Source of the DNA: Methylophilus glucosoxydans
GTDB lineage: Bacteria > Pseudomonadota > Gammaproteobacteria > Burkholderiales > Methylophilaceae
DNA length: 64,000 nucleotides
Direction of reading: 5' to 3'
Assembly: GCF_042676145.1 (NCBI RefSeq)
Contig: NZ_JBHTJW010000003.1
Span: forward strand, 186,001 to 250,000
The notes beneath the pieces are model-generated. The model searched no databases and was not told where the DNA came from. It saw only the letters and a program-made list of their open reading frames with translations. Positions 1 through 7,143 of the stretch are shown in pieces (the first letter of the stretch is position 1; each line of letters starts with the position of its first letter). A program made the position numbers and the translations under genes.

Positions 1-904
1 CCTCGACCAAACGCTTGAACTCGCCATTAAAGGCTACCGTCTCTGCACGCGTAGACAATTGCCCTTCAATCGCTGCTTTCGCCAGCCGGTTGGTTTCCGT
101 TGAGAGTTTGCTCAGCGTGCGTTGGAGTACCTGCATGGAGTGCGCGACACTGGTTTCATCGCCAACAGGCAATGCAATGTGCGCTGAAAAGTCACCATCA
201 GAAAAGCGGCCAGCCAGCTCTGACAACTCAACAGGATCCATACCCAAACGTTTTTTAACCGTGCTGACGATGAAATAGCCTAAGCCGCTGGCAAACGCGA
301 TCAGCAGCAACACCATCACATAATTGGCGATCTCACCCTTGGAAATGACTTGCGCTGTTTCAGCTTCCAGCGTTTGCGCTGTCTTGTTTGTGTAGATGAC
401 CACTTGATCAACAATTGTTCGATGGGCCTCGTAGGCAGCGCTTAACTCGTGCAATGCAGACTCAATCTGCTTTTTATCCTGCGCATTCAGCGCAGGGATA
501 AATTTGTGATCGTATATTGCAAAAAAAGCCTGGCCTGAGGCATACAGCTGTTCAGCCATCAAATGCTTGATCTCGGGGTTATTAAGTTTCTTCTCCCAGT
601 AAGCATGGCGTTTTTCAAACTCGGCCCTAAGGACGCTGACTTTTTGCTGCAGGGGGGCCGCTGATGATGCATTCATGGCGACACTTTGCAGGATCAGTTG
701 CCAGGTTTCGATCAAATACTCCGGCGGGGGTAATACGTCAGCGACCAGATCCTTCTGGTCTATGATCTTGTTGTATTGCTCCCCATTAATCGCCACTGTT
801 TTATTGGCCTGCATATTCAAAAACACGAACAGGCAAACAGCCAGCAGGATAGTCGTCAAAACGCTGACTATCAAGGTAGACAGCTTGAGACGTGCAATTT
901 GCAT
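1..904 (-). CDS. Methyl-accepting chemotaxis protein, N-terminal part (cut by window start)
   Basis: The reading frame starts at the ATG read from 904 (AAAGAGGA ribosome site just upstream) and runs off the window after about 300 codons with no stop. A hydrophobic segment at residues 7-31 and a second at about 190-213 flank a mostly helical periplasmic domain of about 160 residues that I do not recognise. A HAMP-like linker follows (KKRLGMDPVEL, then SDGDFSAHI), and the last visible residues (FNGEFKRLVE) resemble the segment joining HAMP to the signalling domain of bacterial chemoreceptors. The cytoplasmic methyl-accepting hairpin would lie outside the window, so the class assignment rests on architecture alone. 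A histidine kinase with the same front end is a less likely alternative. Confidence 0.75.
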   Translation of the reverse strand, partial: MQIARLKLSTLIVSVLTTILLAVCLFVFLNMQANKTVAINGEQYNKIIDQKDLVADVLPPPEYLIETWQLILQSVAMNASSAAPLQQKVSVLRAEFEKRHAYWEKKLNNPEIKHLMAEQLYASGQAFFAIYDHKFIPALNAQDKKQIESALHELSAAYEAHRTIVDQVVIYTNKTAQTLEAETAQVISKGEIANYVMVLLLIAFASGLGYFIVSTVKKRLGMDPVELSELAGRFSDGDFSAHIALPVGDETSVAHSMQVLQRTLSKLSTETNRLAKAAIEGQLSTRAETVAFNGEFKRLVE

Positions 905-1167
905 GAAAAAAGTCCTCTTTAGTAATATTTACACGCTATGAGTCTGCTATTAAACCTTTAAGTCGTTGGTGAGTATGTGCCAATAAAAACCGATTCATAC
1001 GCTTAAATGATTGATTTTTATGAATATAATTATCGGGGATATTTATTTATGTTAATTTATTCTGGATGCTGACCTCTGCATGCGATGGCATATGTCGATA
1101 GCGGCCTTAAGGCCGGATGAGGCGGTTGCATGCCAATATCCGTCAATGGCAATGGCTGGATGACGGG

Positions 1168-2076
1168 TTAAAACAGCGTGTTCTCGGCGGACATCGTGGT
1201 TTGCAAATAGGTACAGATCGCTTGCAATAGGGTCGGATTCGCATGATGTTTATGCCAGTAAACGCCAATCGAGCGACCAATCGCCGGTAAGGCAAAGGGG
1301 ATATAGTGCACATCATGATCCTCATGGTTGATGGCTGTGCCAGGAATCACGGCCAGCCCCAAACCATGTTTGACCATCATCCTGAGCGCTTCAAAGCTCA
1401 CCGCCTTGAAATCATCATCTTTGTCCAAATGCTGCCGGGCAAAATTGGCATCAAAATGCTCCAGAATTTGCCGGTAATGCGACTGATCCTCCACCAGAAA
1501 CAGCAGGGCTTGCTGGTTTAAATCACTGAGTTGCAGGCTTTTGCATGAGGCATAGGCATGATGGCTGGGCACGACTACGTACAACGGGTCATCCAGCAGT
1601 TTGATGCCCGTCAGACTGGCATGCGTGACCGGCAATGGCAGCAAGGCAAAATCAATTTCCTGATTCACCAATAAATCGATGAGCACATCCACATCTTCTT
1701 CCACATGTTGCACTTTAAATGGCTTGAACTGCTGTTTTAGATGGAAGATGTATTGCAGTGGCAGGGCATGCCCAAGAGACGGAAAACTGCCAAAGGTGAG
1801 CTTGGCAGAGGCATGCTGCCTGGCTTCACGAGCAATGTGAACAATCTGGTTTGCATGCTCGATCACCTGCGTGGCCGCCTCAATAATCTTTTCTCCCACA
1901 GGGGTGACGCGCACAAAATGCGTGCCTCTTTCAAAGATCTCCACCTCCAGATAGTTTTCCAGCTTTCTGATCTGATTGCTCAAAGTGGGCTGCGTGGTTG
2001 CACAATGTTCAGCCGCCTTGCTAAAGTTTTTATATTCAGAGACGGCTAATAAATACTTCAAATCACGTAAGTTCAT
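1168..2076 (-). CDS. LysR-family transcriptional regulator, OxyR-like
   Basis: 302 residues with an N-terminal winged helix-turn-helix (residues 1-60; the TQPTLSNQIRKLE recognition helix is close to the OxyR/CbbR type) and a C-terminal periplasmic-binding-like effector domain. The start MNLRDLKYLL aligns with OxyR proteins. However, the region where OxyR carries its redox-active cysteines (before the SFEALRMMVKHG segment) has no cysteine, so peroxide sensing by a disulfide is not supported. The nearest gene, 574 bases away on the other strand, encodes a small secreted peptide. Its target is unknown; LysR proteins often control a divergent neighbour. Confidence 0.8.
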   Translation of the reverse strand: MNLRDLKYLLAVSEYKNFSKAAEHCATTQPTLSNQIRKLENYLEVEIFERGTHFVRVTPVGEKIIEAATQVIEHANQIVHIAREARQHASAKLTFGSFPSLGHALPLQYIFHLKQQFKPFKVQHVEEDVDVLIDLLVNQEIDFALLPLPVTHASLTGIKLLDDPLYVVVPSHHAYASCKSLQLSDLNQQALLFLVEDQSHYRQILEHFDANFARQHLDKDDDFKAVSFEALRMMVKHGLGLAVIPGTAINHEDHDVHYIPFALPAIGRSIGVYWHKHHANPTLLQAICTYLQTTMSAENTLF

Positions 2077-2350
2077 GGCTTATCGGTCCTTGGCTGAGTG
2101 TGGGGTCAGAGGCGCTGGCAGGCAATCTTTTCCACATTGGTCAAAACGAATGGTGGGGCATGCATCTCATCATTCCGGTGGCGGCGCAGGGTCAGGCCCC
2201 GGCTTGGGCAAGACAGGCGGATAGGGTTGCGGCGGACAGGAAATCCGAACCGAATGTTGACGTAACAAGGTCTGTGGTGTGTGAACTGGTGTCAATTTCA
2301 AGAGACTTGTCCCAAGCTTGGTTTCAATATCAGGACAAGGCGTATGGTCG

Positions 2351-2384
2351 TGTCTACACCCCCCGTCCCGGGTTCGTGTAGACA
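2351..2384. repeat. Inverted repeat with 9-base perfect arms
   Basis: TGTCTACAC at 2351-2359 is repeated as its reverse complement GTGTAGACA at 2376-2384, around a GC-rich 16-base spacer. There is no T-run after it on either strand, so it does not look like an intrinsic terminator. It could be an operator or an RNA hairpin. Confidence 0.6.
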
Positions 2385-2544
2385 TCATCAGCACTGGGCG
2401 GTTGAGGAAGTATTTACTCGCGACTCCCAAGGAGGAATGTCATCTCCTATGGGGTTTGATATTAGATGGGCATCAATCTATCGTCAAGGGAATCTCCTCC
2501 CTATTTAAGCCTTTGTAAGCTCGCCGTAAGACGCCAAAGGTTCC

Positions 2545-2580
2545 ATTGTTTGTTTGAATAAATCCATTCAAACAAACAAT
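2545..2580. repeat. Perfect 15-base inverted repeat upstream of the secreted peptide gene
   Basis: ATTGTTTGTTTGAAT (2545-2559) is followed by the 6-base spacer AAATCC and the exact reverse complement ATTCAAACAAACAAT (2566-2580). The stem is AT-rich and lies 70 bases before the start codon at 2651. Its length and perfection suggest a regulator binding site or a leader hairpin; the weak stem and lack of a T-run argue against a terminator. Confidence 0.75.
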
Positions 2581-2650
2581 TTCATTTCCTCCCAGACTCC
2601 GCGTAAATTTCACCTCACAACGTACTGTTGTTTATCACTAGGAGTCAAAA

Positions 2651-2896
2651 ATGAAACTGTTATCTACCCTTGTTCTGTTGTCTTTTTCAGTCGCTGGTTT
2701 TGCGGCCGACAACTCAAACGCCACAGATTTGAACGCGGTTGAAACGATGCTGCATACCAAGTTTGAATCGAGCCAGGCCAGCGCACAAAGTGCGTCTGAT
2801 GATAGCCTCAGCCAGAATCCCTTTATCGAGCAAGTGATGGAAAATAATGTGCAGTCACAGCATCAAGTGGCTGCTGCCCATGAACACCACGGCTAA
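2651..2896 (+). CDS. Small secreted peptide with histidine-rich tail (unknown function)
   Basis: 81 residues. The start follows TAGGAG at good spacing. The first 18-19 residues are a clear Sec signal peptide (MKLLSTLVLLSFSVAGFA, cleavage before ADN), leaving a mature peptide of about 62 residues rich in Ser, Gln, Asn and Ala. It ends in AAHEHHG, a possible metal-binding tail. I see no cysteine and no known domain. The 5' region holds a perfect 15-base inverted repeat, and an intrinsic terminator lies about 80 bases after the stop, so this is a self-contained transcription unit. Signal peptide, ribosome site and terminator together make it a real gene. Confidence 0.75.
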   Translation: MKLLSTLVLLSFSVAGFAADNSNATDLNAVETMLHTKFESSQASAQSASDDSLSQNPFIEQVMENNVQSQHQVAAAHEHHG

Positions 2897-2974
2897 CCCA
2901 TGGGGAATGATTGCGTCATCCCCGCATAATGCGCGACGACAGTGACTGGCACTGCCGTTCGCCCGCAAACAAAT

Positions 2975-3012
2975 CACCATCCTCCATCAGCGCTGATGGT
3001 GATGGTGTTTTT
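2975..3012 (+). terminator. Intrinsic terminator after the secreted peptide gene
   Basis: The arms CACCATCCTCCATCAGC and GCTGATGGTGATGGTG pair with a single bulge and are followed by TTTTTATGG. It ends the plus-strand peptide unit, and may also serve the convergent minus-strand gene ending at 3019. Confidence 0.7.
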
Positions 3013-3018
3013 ATGGCG

Positions 3019-3678
3019 TTAATCACTCACCAGCGCTTTAGCCACCAGTTGTTCAATTTCATTGGTGATGTCGGTCATGACGCTGGCGACCACGGCAAAC
3101 TCCTTGCCGGCGTCGCCAGACCGTGCGGCGATGACCTGCGCGTTAAATGAAACAATCTTGGCTTCTTTGGCGATCTTCTGGATGCTGCTCATCAGGTTTT
3201 CCTGCTTTTTGCGTCTGAGCAGTTCGCAGTGTTTGGATTCATTTTCGTACGTGACCGTAATCTGGTTGAGGACGGCCACGATCAAGCTGGCCTCTTCGCC
3301 CAGCAAGGGGATCATGGCTGCAGGCAGACCCTGATTACTTTCGCAGGCGCTAATCGCCTGTTGGCAATGTTGAATAAATTGCCGGATTTTGGCCTCGTTA
3401 TCTTCCGGGCCAAACAATACTTTTTCCAGCGCGGCAAAATAAACACCGGGATACTCATGGTTGCCTTTGACCAGAAGTGTATGCGTCTGGCTAAACAAGG
3501 CCAGCGCTTCTTTAGCATGGGCCAGCGCTTCTGGGTGGTGCGTACTCATCATCAGGTTGAGCACGATCCGTTGCGACAACATGCGCTGGCGGCCAGAAAG
3601 GTTGATCAGCGCCACCATGCGGTCACTATTCAGGATGGTGTGCTGGCCGGGTTTGTCGGTCTTTTTCATGGCGTGCAT
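3019..3678 (-). CDS. Small soluble nitrate-sensor-like protein: PilJ-type N-terminal domain plus remnant chemoreceptor tip
   Basis: I place the start at the ATG read from 3678 (219 residues), preceded by AGAGGA; the frame is open further upstream but would overlap nirD. Residues 24-40 carry INLSGRQRMLSQRI, the hallmark of the PilJ/NarX-type nitrate-sensing helix (P-box-like). Near the C-terminus is a segment resembling the signalling tip of methyl-accepting proteins (SFNAQVIAARSGDAGKEF). There is no transmembrane segment, so the sensor is cytoplasmic, and the chemoreceptor part is only about 45 residues. The gene follows nirD by 25 bases and is very probably cotranscribed with nirBD. It may sense nitrate or nitrite and pass the signal to an unknown partner. 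Confidence 0.7.
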   Translation of the reverse strand: MHAMKKTDKPGQHTILNSDRMVALINLSGRQRMLSQRIVLNLMMSTHHPEALAHAKEALALFSQTHTLLVKGNHEYPGVYFAALEKVLFGPEDNEAKIRQFIQHCQQAISACESNQGLPAAMIPLLGEEASLIVAVLNQITVTYENESKHCELLRRKKQENLMSSIQKIAKEAKIVSFNAQVIAARSGDAGKEFAVVASVMTDITNEIEQLVAKALVSD

Positions 3679-3703
3679 CGGTCTGTCCTCTGAGTCACCC
3701 TGG

Positions 3704-4066
3704 TTATCGTTGCACCCATATCTTGCCATTCCTGACTTCGACCGGGTAAACATTCAGACACACGGTTGCGTCCTCAAGACAGAGGCCAGTGCGTAGCTGG
3801 TAGTGATGCTTGTAAATCGGCGAGGCGACTACAGGCTCGCCGCCCAAATCACCGACCAGGCCGCGGGATAGCACATTGGCCTCGCTATGCGGGTCGTGAT
3901 TATCCAGCGCGTAGAGCTGGTCGTCTTTAAGGCGGAAAATGGCAATTTGTTGGCCTTCAATCAGGGCACAGACCCCCATATTCGGCCAGATATCCTCGAG
4001 TGCGCACACTGGGTGCCATGCGCCTGCCTCGGCAGGCTGGGCGTTTGTTGCTTGTAACTGATTCAT
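3704..4066 (-). CDS. nirD: Nitrite reductase (NADH) small subunit, Rieske-fold without iron-sulfur ligands
   Basis: 120 residues, matching the length and pattern of enterobacterial NirD (YALDNHDPHSEANVLSRG, then SPIYKHHYQLRTG). The Rieske fold is kept, but the Cys/His pairs that would bind a 2Fe-2S cluster are replaced (NHDPH and SPIYKHH), as is usual for NirD. It lies 15 bases after nirB in the same direction and should form the cytoplasmic NirBD complex, which reduces nitrite to ammonium with NADH. A second NirD-like protein with intact ligands is encoded at 9940-10251. Confidence 0.93.
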   Translation of the reverse strand: MNQLQATNAQPAEAGAWHPVCALEDIWPNMGVCALIEGQQIAIFRLKDDQLYALDNHDPHSEANVLSRGLVGDLGGEPVVASPIYKHHYQLRTGLCLEDATVCLNVYPVEVRNGKIWVQR

Positions 4067-4081
4067 AGACGGTTTCCTTGA

Positions 4082-6658
4082 TTACTCTGTTGCTGCCAGG
4101 ATGGGGATGACCTTGGCGGCAGGTGCGGTCTGCTGTTTTTCTGCGGGCGTGGCCGGGCGGATCTGGTTGCGCTCATTGACGAAGACAATATTGTCGTCAC
4201 CTGCCACACTATTGACGAAGCTGCGGAAGCGCTTGCGCACTTCGGGGTCAGTAACGGCGGTTTTCCACTCGTCCTGATAGTTGTCTACCACGTGTTGCAT
4301 TTGGGATTCCAGTTCAGCGCCCAGCCCTAACGAATCCTCAATCACGACTTGCTTGAGGTAATCCAGGCCGCCTTCGAGGTTATCACGCCAGGTGCTGGTG
4401 CGTTGCAGGCGGTCAGCCGTGCGGATATAGAACATCAGGAAGCGGTCTATCATGCGGATGGCGTCTTCTTTGCTGAGGTCGCTTGCAAGCAGCTCGGCAT
4501 GGCGTGGCTTCATGCCACCATTGCCGCACACATAGAGGTTCCAGCCATTTTCAGTCGCAATCAACCCCACATCCTTGCCTTGCGCTTCGGCGCATTCACG
4601 CGTGCAGCCCGAGACACCAAACTTGATCTTGTGCGGGGCACGCAGGCCTTTGTAACGGTTTTCCAGCTGTACGGCCAGGCCGACACTGTCATCCACGCCA
4701 TAGCGGCACCAGGTGGAGCCGACGCAGCTTTTGACCGTACGTAGCGATTTGCCGTAGGCATGGCCAGATTCAAAGCCAGCAGCAATCAACTCTTCCCAGA
4801 TATTGGGTAATTGCTCCACGCGGGCGCCAAACATGTCCACGCGCGCTCCACCGGTGACCTTGGTGTACAAGCCATATTTTTTTGCGATCTGGCCGATGGC
4901 GATCAGGCCGTCCGGGGTGACTTCGCCGCCCGGCATGCGTGGTACCACTGAGTAGCTGCCGTCTTTCTGGATGTTACCCAAGAAGTAGTCATTCGAATCC
5001 TGCAAGGACGCCAGGTCTTTTTTCAGGATAAATTCGTTCCAGCATGAGGCCAGAATGCTAGCGGCGGTCGGTTTGCAAATGTCGCAGCCCAAGCCCTGGC
5101 CGTGTTTATGCAGTAACTGGTCAAAGGTTTTGATCTGGCCCACACGCACCAGGTGGTAAAGCTCCTGGCGCGAATACGGGAAGTGTTCGCACAGGTGATT
5201 GTTGACGGTCATGCCCAGCTTGACCATCTGCGCTTTCATCACCTGCGTCACCAACGGCACGCAGCCGCCACAAGCGGTACCGGCTTTGGTGCAAGACTTG
5301 ATGGCGCCTATGCTGCAATTGCCAGCCGCCACGGCTTCACCAATTGCGCCCTTACTGACGTTATTGCAAGAACACAGCACCGCGGTATCTGGCAGGGCAT
5401 CCACGCCGAGGCCAGGTTTTTCCTTGCCATCACTGGCTGGCAGAATCAGGAATTCAGGATTTTCCGGCAGCGGCATTTCGTTGACGGTCATCTGTTGCAG
5501 CGTGCCGTATTCATCGGCATTGCCAATCAGCACCGCACCCAGCAGCTTTTTGCCATCTTCGCTGACGACGATTTTTTTGTAGATATTGCGCACTTCATCG
5601 GTGTACTGGTAGCTGCGGCAGCCATGGCTTTTGCCATGGGCATCGCCGACGCTGGCGACATCCACGCCCATCAGTTTGAGCTTGGTGCTCATGTCTGCGC
5701 CCTGGAAAGTGGTCGATGTTTCACCCAGCAGGTGTGCGCAGGCAGTGCGGGCCATGTCATAGCCAGGCGCGACCAGGCCGAACATCTCGTCGTTCCAGCT
5801 GGCGCATTCGCCGATGGCGTAAATATTGTGGTCACTGGAGCGGGAAAAGTCATCAATGGCGATACCGCCACGCGCGCCGATGGCCAGGCCGGATTCACGT
5901 GCCAGTTCATCGCGTGGGCGGATACCGGCAGAGAACACGATCATGTCGGTTTCCAGCCAGGTGTCATCAAAAAACACCATACGGTGGCGCGCAGTCGCTC
6001 CATCGACAATCGCCGTGGTATTGCGGCTGGTGTGCACGTGTACACCCAGCTCCTCAATTTTGCTGCGCAGCACTTTGCCGCCCGCTTCGTCTACTTGCAC
6101 CGCCATCAAACGGGGCGCAAATTCAACCACATGGGTTTCCAGGCCCATGTCTTTCAATGCCTTGGCACATTCCAGGCCCAGCAGGCCACCGCCAACGACG
6201 ACACCGCTCTTGGCGGTTTTGCCTGCTGCCGTCATGGCTTCGAGATCTTCAATGGTGCGGTAGACAAAACAGTTTTCACGGTCACGCCCGGCGACAGAAG
6301 GGACAAATGGATAAGAGCCGGTTGCCAGTACCAGCTTATCGTAGGCCAAGATCGTGTCGTCTGTCAGTGTCACGGTATGCTGGTGGCGGTCTATATGGCT
6401 GACGCGGGCATTGAGGCGCAACGTCAGGCCCGGCCGGTCATAAAATCCAGGCTCGACCAGCGACAGGTCTTCCGCCGTGCTGCCCGAGAAAAAACTGGAG
6501 AGGTGCACGCGGTCATAAGCCGGGCGTGGTTCTTCGCCCAGCACGGTGACTTGCAGGTTGGCGGCGGCCAGGTCAGGGTGGCGTTTCACCAGTTCTTGCA
6601 CAAAGTAATGTCCCACCATGCCGTTGCCGACGACGAGGATGCGTGTGTGTTGATTCAT
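4082..6658 (-). CDS. nirB: Nitrite reductase (NADH) large subunit, copy 1
   Basis: 858 residues, the normal NirB length. Domain order: FAD/NAD-dependent pyridine nucleotide-disulfide oxidoreductase (from GNGMVGHYFV; second nucleotide site GGGLLGLECAK), BFD-like 2Fe-2S domain (CSCNNV ... CTKAGTACGGC), then sulfite/nitrite reductase ferredoxin-like and siroheme-4Fe4S domains with the CVGSTWC and SGCTREC cysteine pairs. It catalyses the six-electron reduction of nitrite to ammonium in the cytoplasm. It is the first gene of the nirB-nirD-sensor unit. Its 230-base leader holds a sigma-54 promoter and a NasR-type attenuator, so expression should need nitrogen limitation plus nitrate or nitrite. It is clearly a different subfamily from the NirB at 13302-15728. 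Confidence 0.95.
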   Translation of the reverse strand: MNQHTRILVVGNGMVGHYFVQELVKRHPDLAAANLQVTVLGEEPRPAYDRVHLSSFFSGSTAEDLSLVEPGFYDRPGLTLRLNARVSHIDRHQHTVTLTDDTILAYDKLVLATGSYPFVPSVAGRDRENCFVYRTIEDLEAMTAAGKTAKSGVVVGGGLLGLECAKALKDMGLETHVVEFAPRLMAVQVDEAGGKVLRSKIEELGVHVHTSRNTTAIVDGATARHRMVFFDDTWLETDMIVFSAGIRPRDELARESGLAIGARGGIAIDDFSRSSDHNIYAIGECASWNDEMFGLVAPGYDMARTACAHLLGETSTTFQGADMSTKLKLMGVDVASVGDAHGKSHGCRSYQYTDEVRNIYKKIVVSEDGKKLLGAVLIGNADEYGTLQQMTVNEMPLPENPEFLILPASDGKEKPGLGVDALPDTAVLCSCNNVSKGAIGEAVAAGNCSIGAIKSCTKAGTACGGCVPLVTQVMKAQMVKLGMTVNNHLCEHFPYSRQELYHLVRVGQIKTFDQLLHKHGQGLGCDICKPTAASILASCWNEFILKKDLASLQDSNDYFLGNIQKDGSYSVVPRMPGGEVTPDGLIAIGQIAKKYGLYTKVTGGARVDMFGARVEQLPNIWEELIAAGFESGHAYGKSLRTVKSCVGSTWCRYGVDDSVGLAVQLENRYKGLRAPHKIKFGVSGCTRECAEAQGKDVGLIATENGWNLYVCGNGGMKPRHAELLASDLSKEDAIRMIDRFLMFYIRTADRLQRTSTWRDNLEGGLDYLKQVVIEDSLGLGAELESQMQHVVDNYQDEWKTAVTDPEVRKRFRSFVNSVAGDDNIVFVNERNQIRPATPAEKQQTAPAAKVIPILAATE

Positions 6659-6754
6659 CTTGTATTCCTAATCAGATGCAAGCAGGCAGTGTCACGATGT
6701 TTTTCATGTCAGTTGCGAGCATTGCGTTATCAAACTCAAAGCCTAAAAACAAAA

Positions 6755-6855
6755 ACGGCGTCCATAGCCTATGCCGCGATTGCACATTGCAATACTGCGA
6801 AACAAGCTATGGACGCCGTTGTCCAGTATGAGATTTGCCGACGATGGAAAATCTC
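6755..6855 (-). promoter_or_regulatory. ANTAR-type attenuator in the nirB leader
   Basis: Read on the minus strand: hairpin P1 (6855 to 6830) has arms GAGAUUU/AAAUCUC, an internal U-C mismatch, a CC/GG closing and the hexaloop AUCGUC. Hairpin P2 (6824 to 6811) is GGAC-AACGGC-GUCC. The 5' arm of a 14-base-pair intrinsic terminator (6819 to 6755; arm ACGGCGTCCATAGC, then TTTTTGTTTTT) overlaps P2, so P2 and the terminator exclude each other. This is the known layout of targets of ANTAR RNA-binding antiterminators such as NasR, which is encoded at 25005-26282. Confidence 0.85.
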
Positions 6856-6901
6856 TGATTTAAAAATGGCATGACAAAACGCCACTTTGTGATAAAAAAA
6901 A

Positions 6902-6918
6902 AGCAATTGGCATGCCAA
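6902..6918 (-). promoter_or_regulatory. Sigma-54 promoter of nirB
   Basis: Minus-strand TTGGCATGCCAATTGCT matches the -24/-12 consensus (TGGCAYG-N4-TTGC), with GG and GC exactly 12 apart. The predicted start of transcription is near 6891, leaving a leader of about 230 bases. I found no clear NtrC site upstream here. Confidence 0.8.
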
Positions 6919-7066
6919 CCGCCAGGATGGGGGCGCAGATGAATCGGGATTTATGCTAAGTCATTGTTCCTGATGTGTTTTATCTGCGATATTGCGCGTA
7001 TGTTTGAGCTTGCGGGCACCGCGCGATCCATCTGCCATTGGTCTGGTGCACGCTAATGAGGCATGT

Positions 7067-7102
7067 GCACAGGATTGCACCATCCTTGGCGCAATCCTGT
7101 GC
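7067..7102. repeat. 12-base-pair hairpin downstream of nasA
   Basis: GCACAGGATTGC (7067-7078) and GCAATCCTGTGC (7091-7102) are perfect inverted arms about 40 bases past the nasA stop. There is no U-run on the minus strand, so it may stabilise the 3' end of the long nrt-nas transcript rather than terminate it alone. Confidence 0.55.
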
Positions 7103-7143
7103 CGACAGGCGATCAAATGCATTCAGGTGCGCGCGTGATGTCC

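Larger units (their letters stand above)
2077..2650. other. 574-base non-coding stretch between LysR regulator and secreted peptide
   Basis: Several short frames cross this stretch, but none has a good ribosome site or a recognisable product. The longest (2170-2430, minus) is a proline-rich frame with no family resemblance. What stands out is symmetry: inverted repeats at 2351-2384 and 2545-2580, and a smaller one at 2430-2448 (AGGAG/CTCCT). The stretch is long for this otherwise compact region. It probably carries the promoter of the peptide gene, and possibly a small RNA. Confidence 0.5.

Noticed and set aside
2170..2430. 86-codon minus-strand frame with a proline-rich end (PPQPYPPVLPKPGPDPAPPP)
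   Set aside because: No ribosome site, no family resemblance and no neighbouring partner; it overlaps inverted repeats. It looks like chance coding.
2545..2580. Intrinsic terminator at the 15-base dyad
   Set aside because: The stem is AT-rich and not followed by a clean T-run; no gene ends just upstream on the plus strand.
5153..6874. 573-codon plus-strand frame opposite nirB
   Set aside because: It is the antisense shadow of a well-supported NirB gene; composition (His/Ala/Gln-rich) is typical of such shadows.
6919..7060. NtrC site upstream of the nirB1 promoter
   Set aside because: Half-sites such as GGTGC occur, but no GCAC-N7-GTGC dyad at the expected distance.
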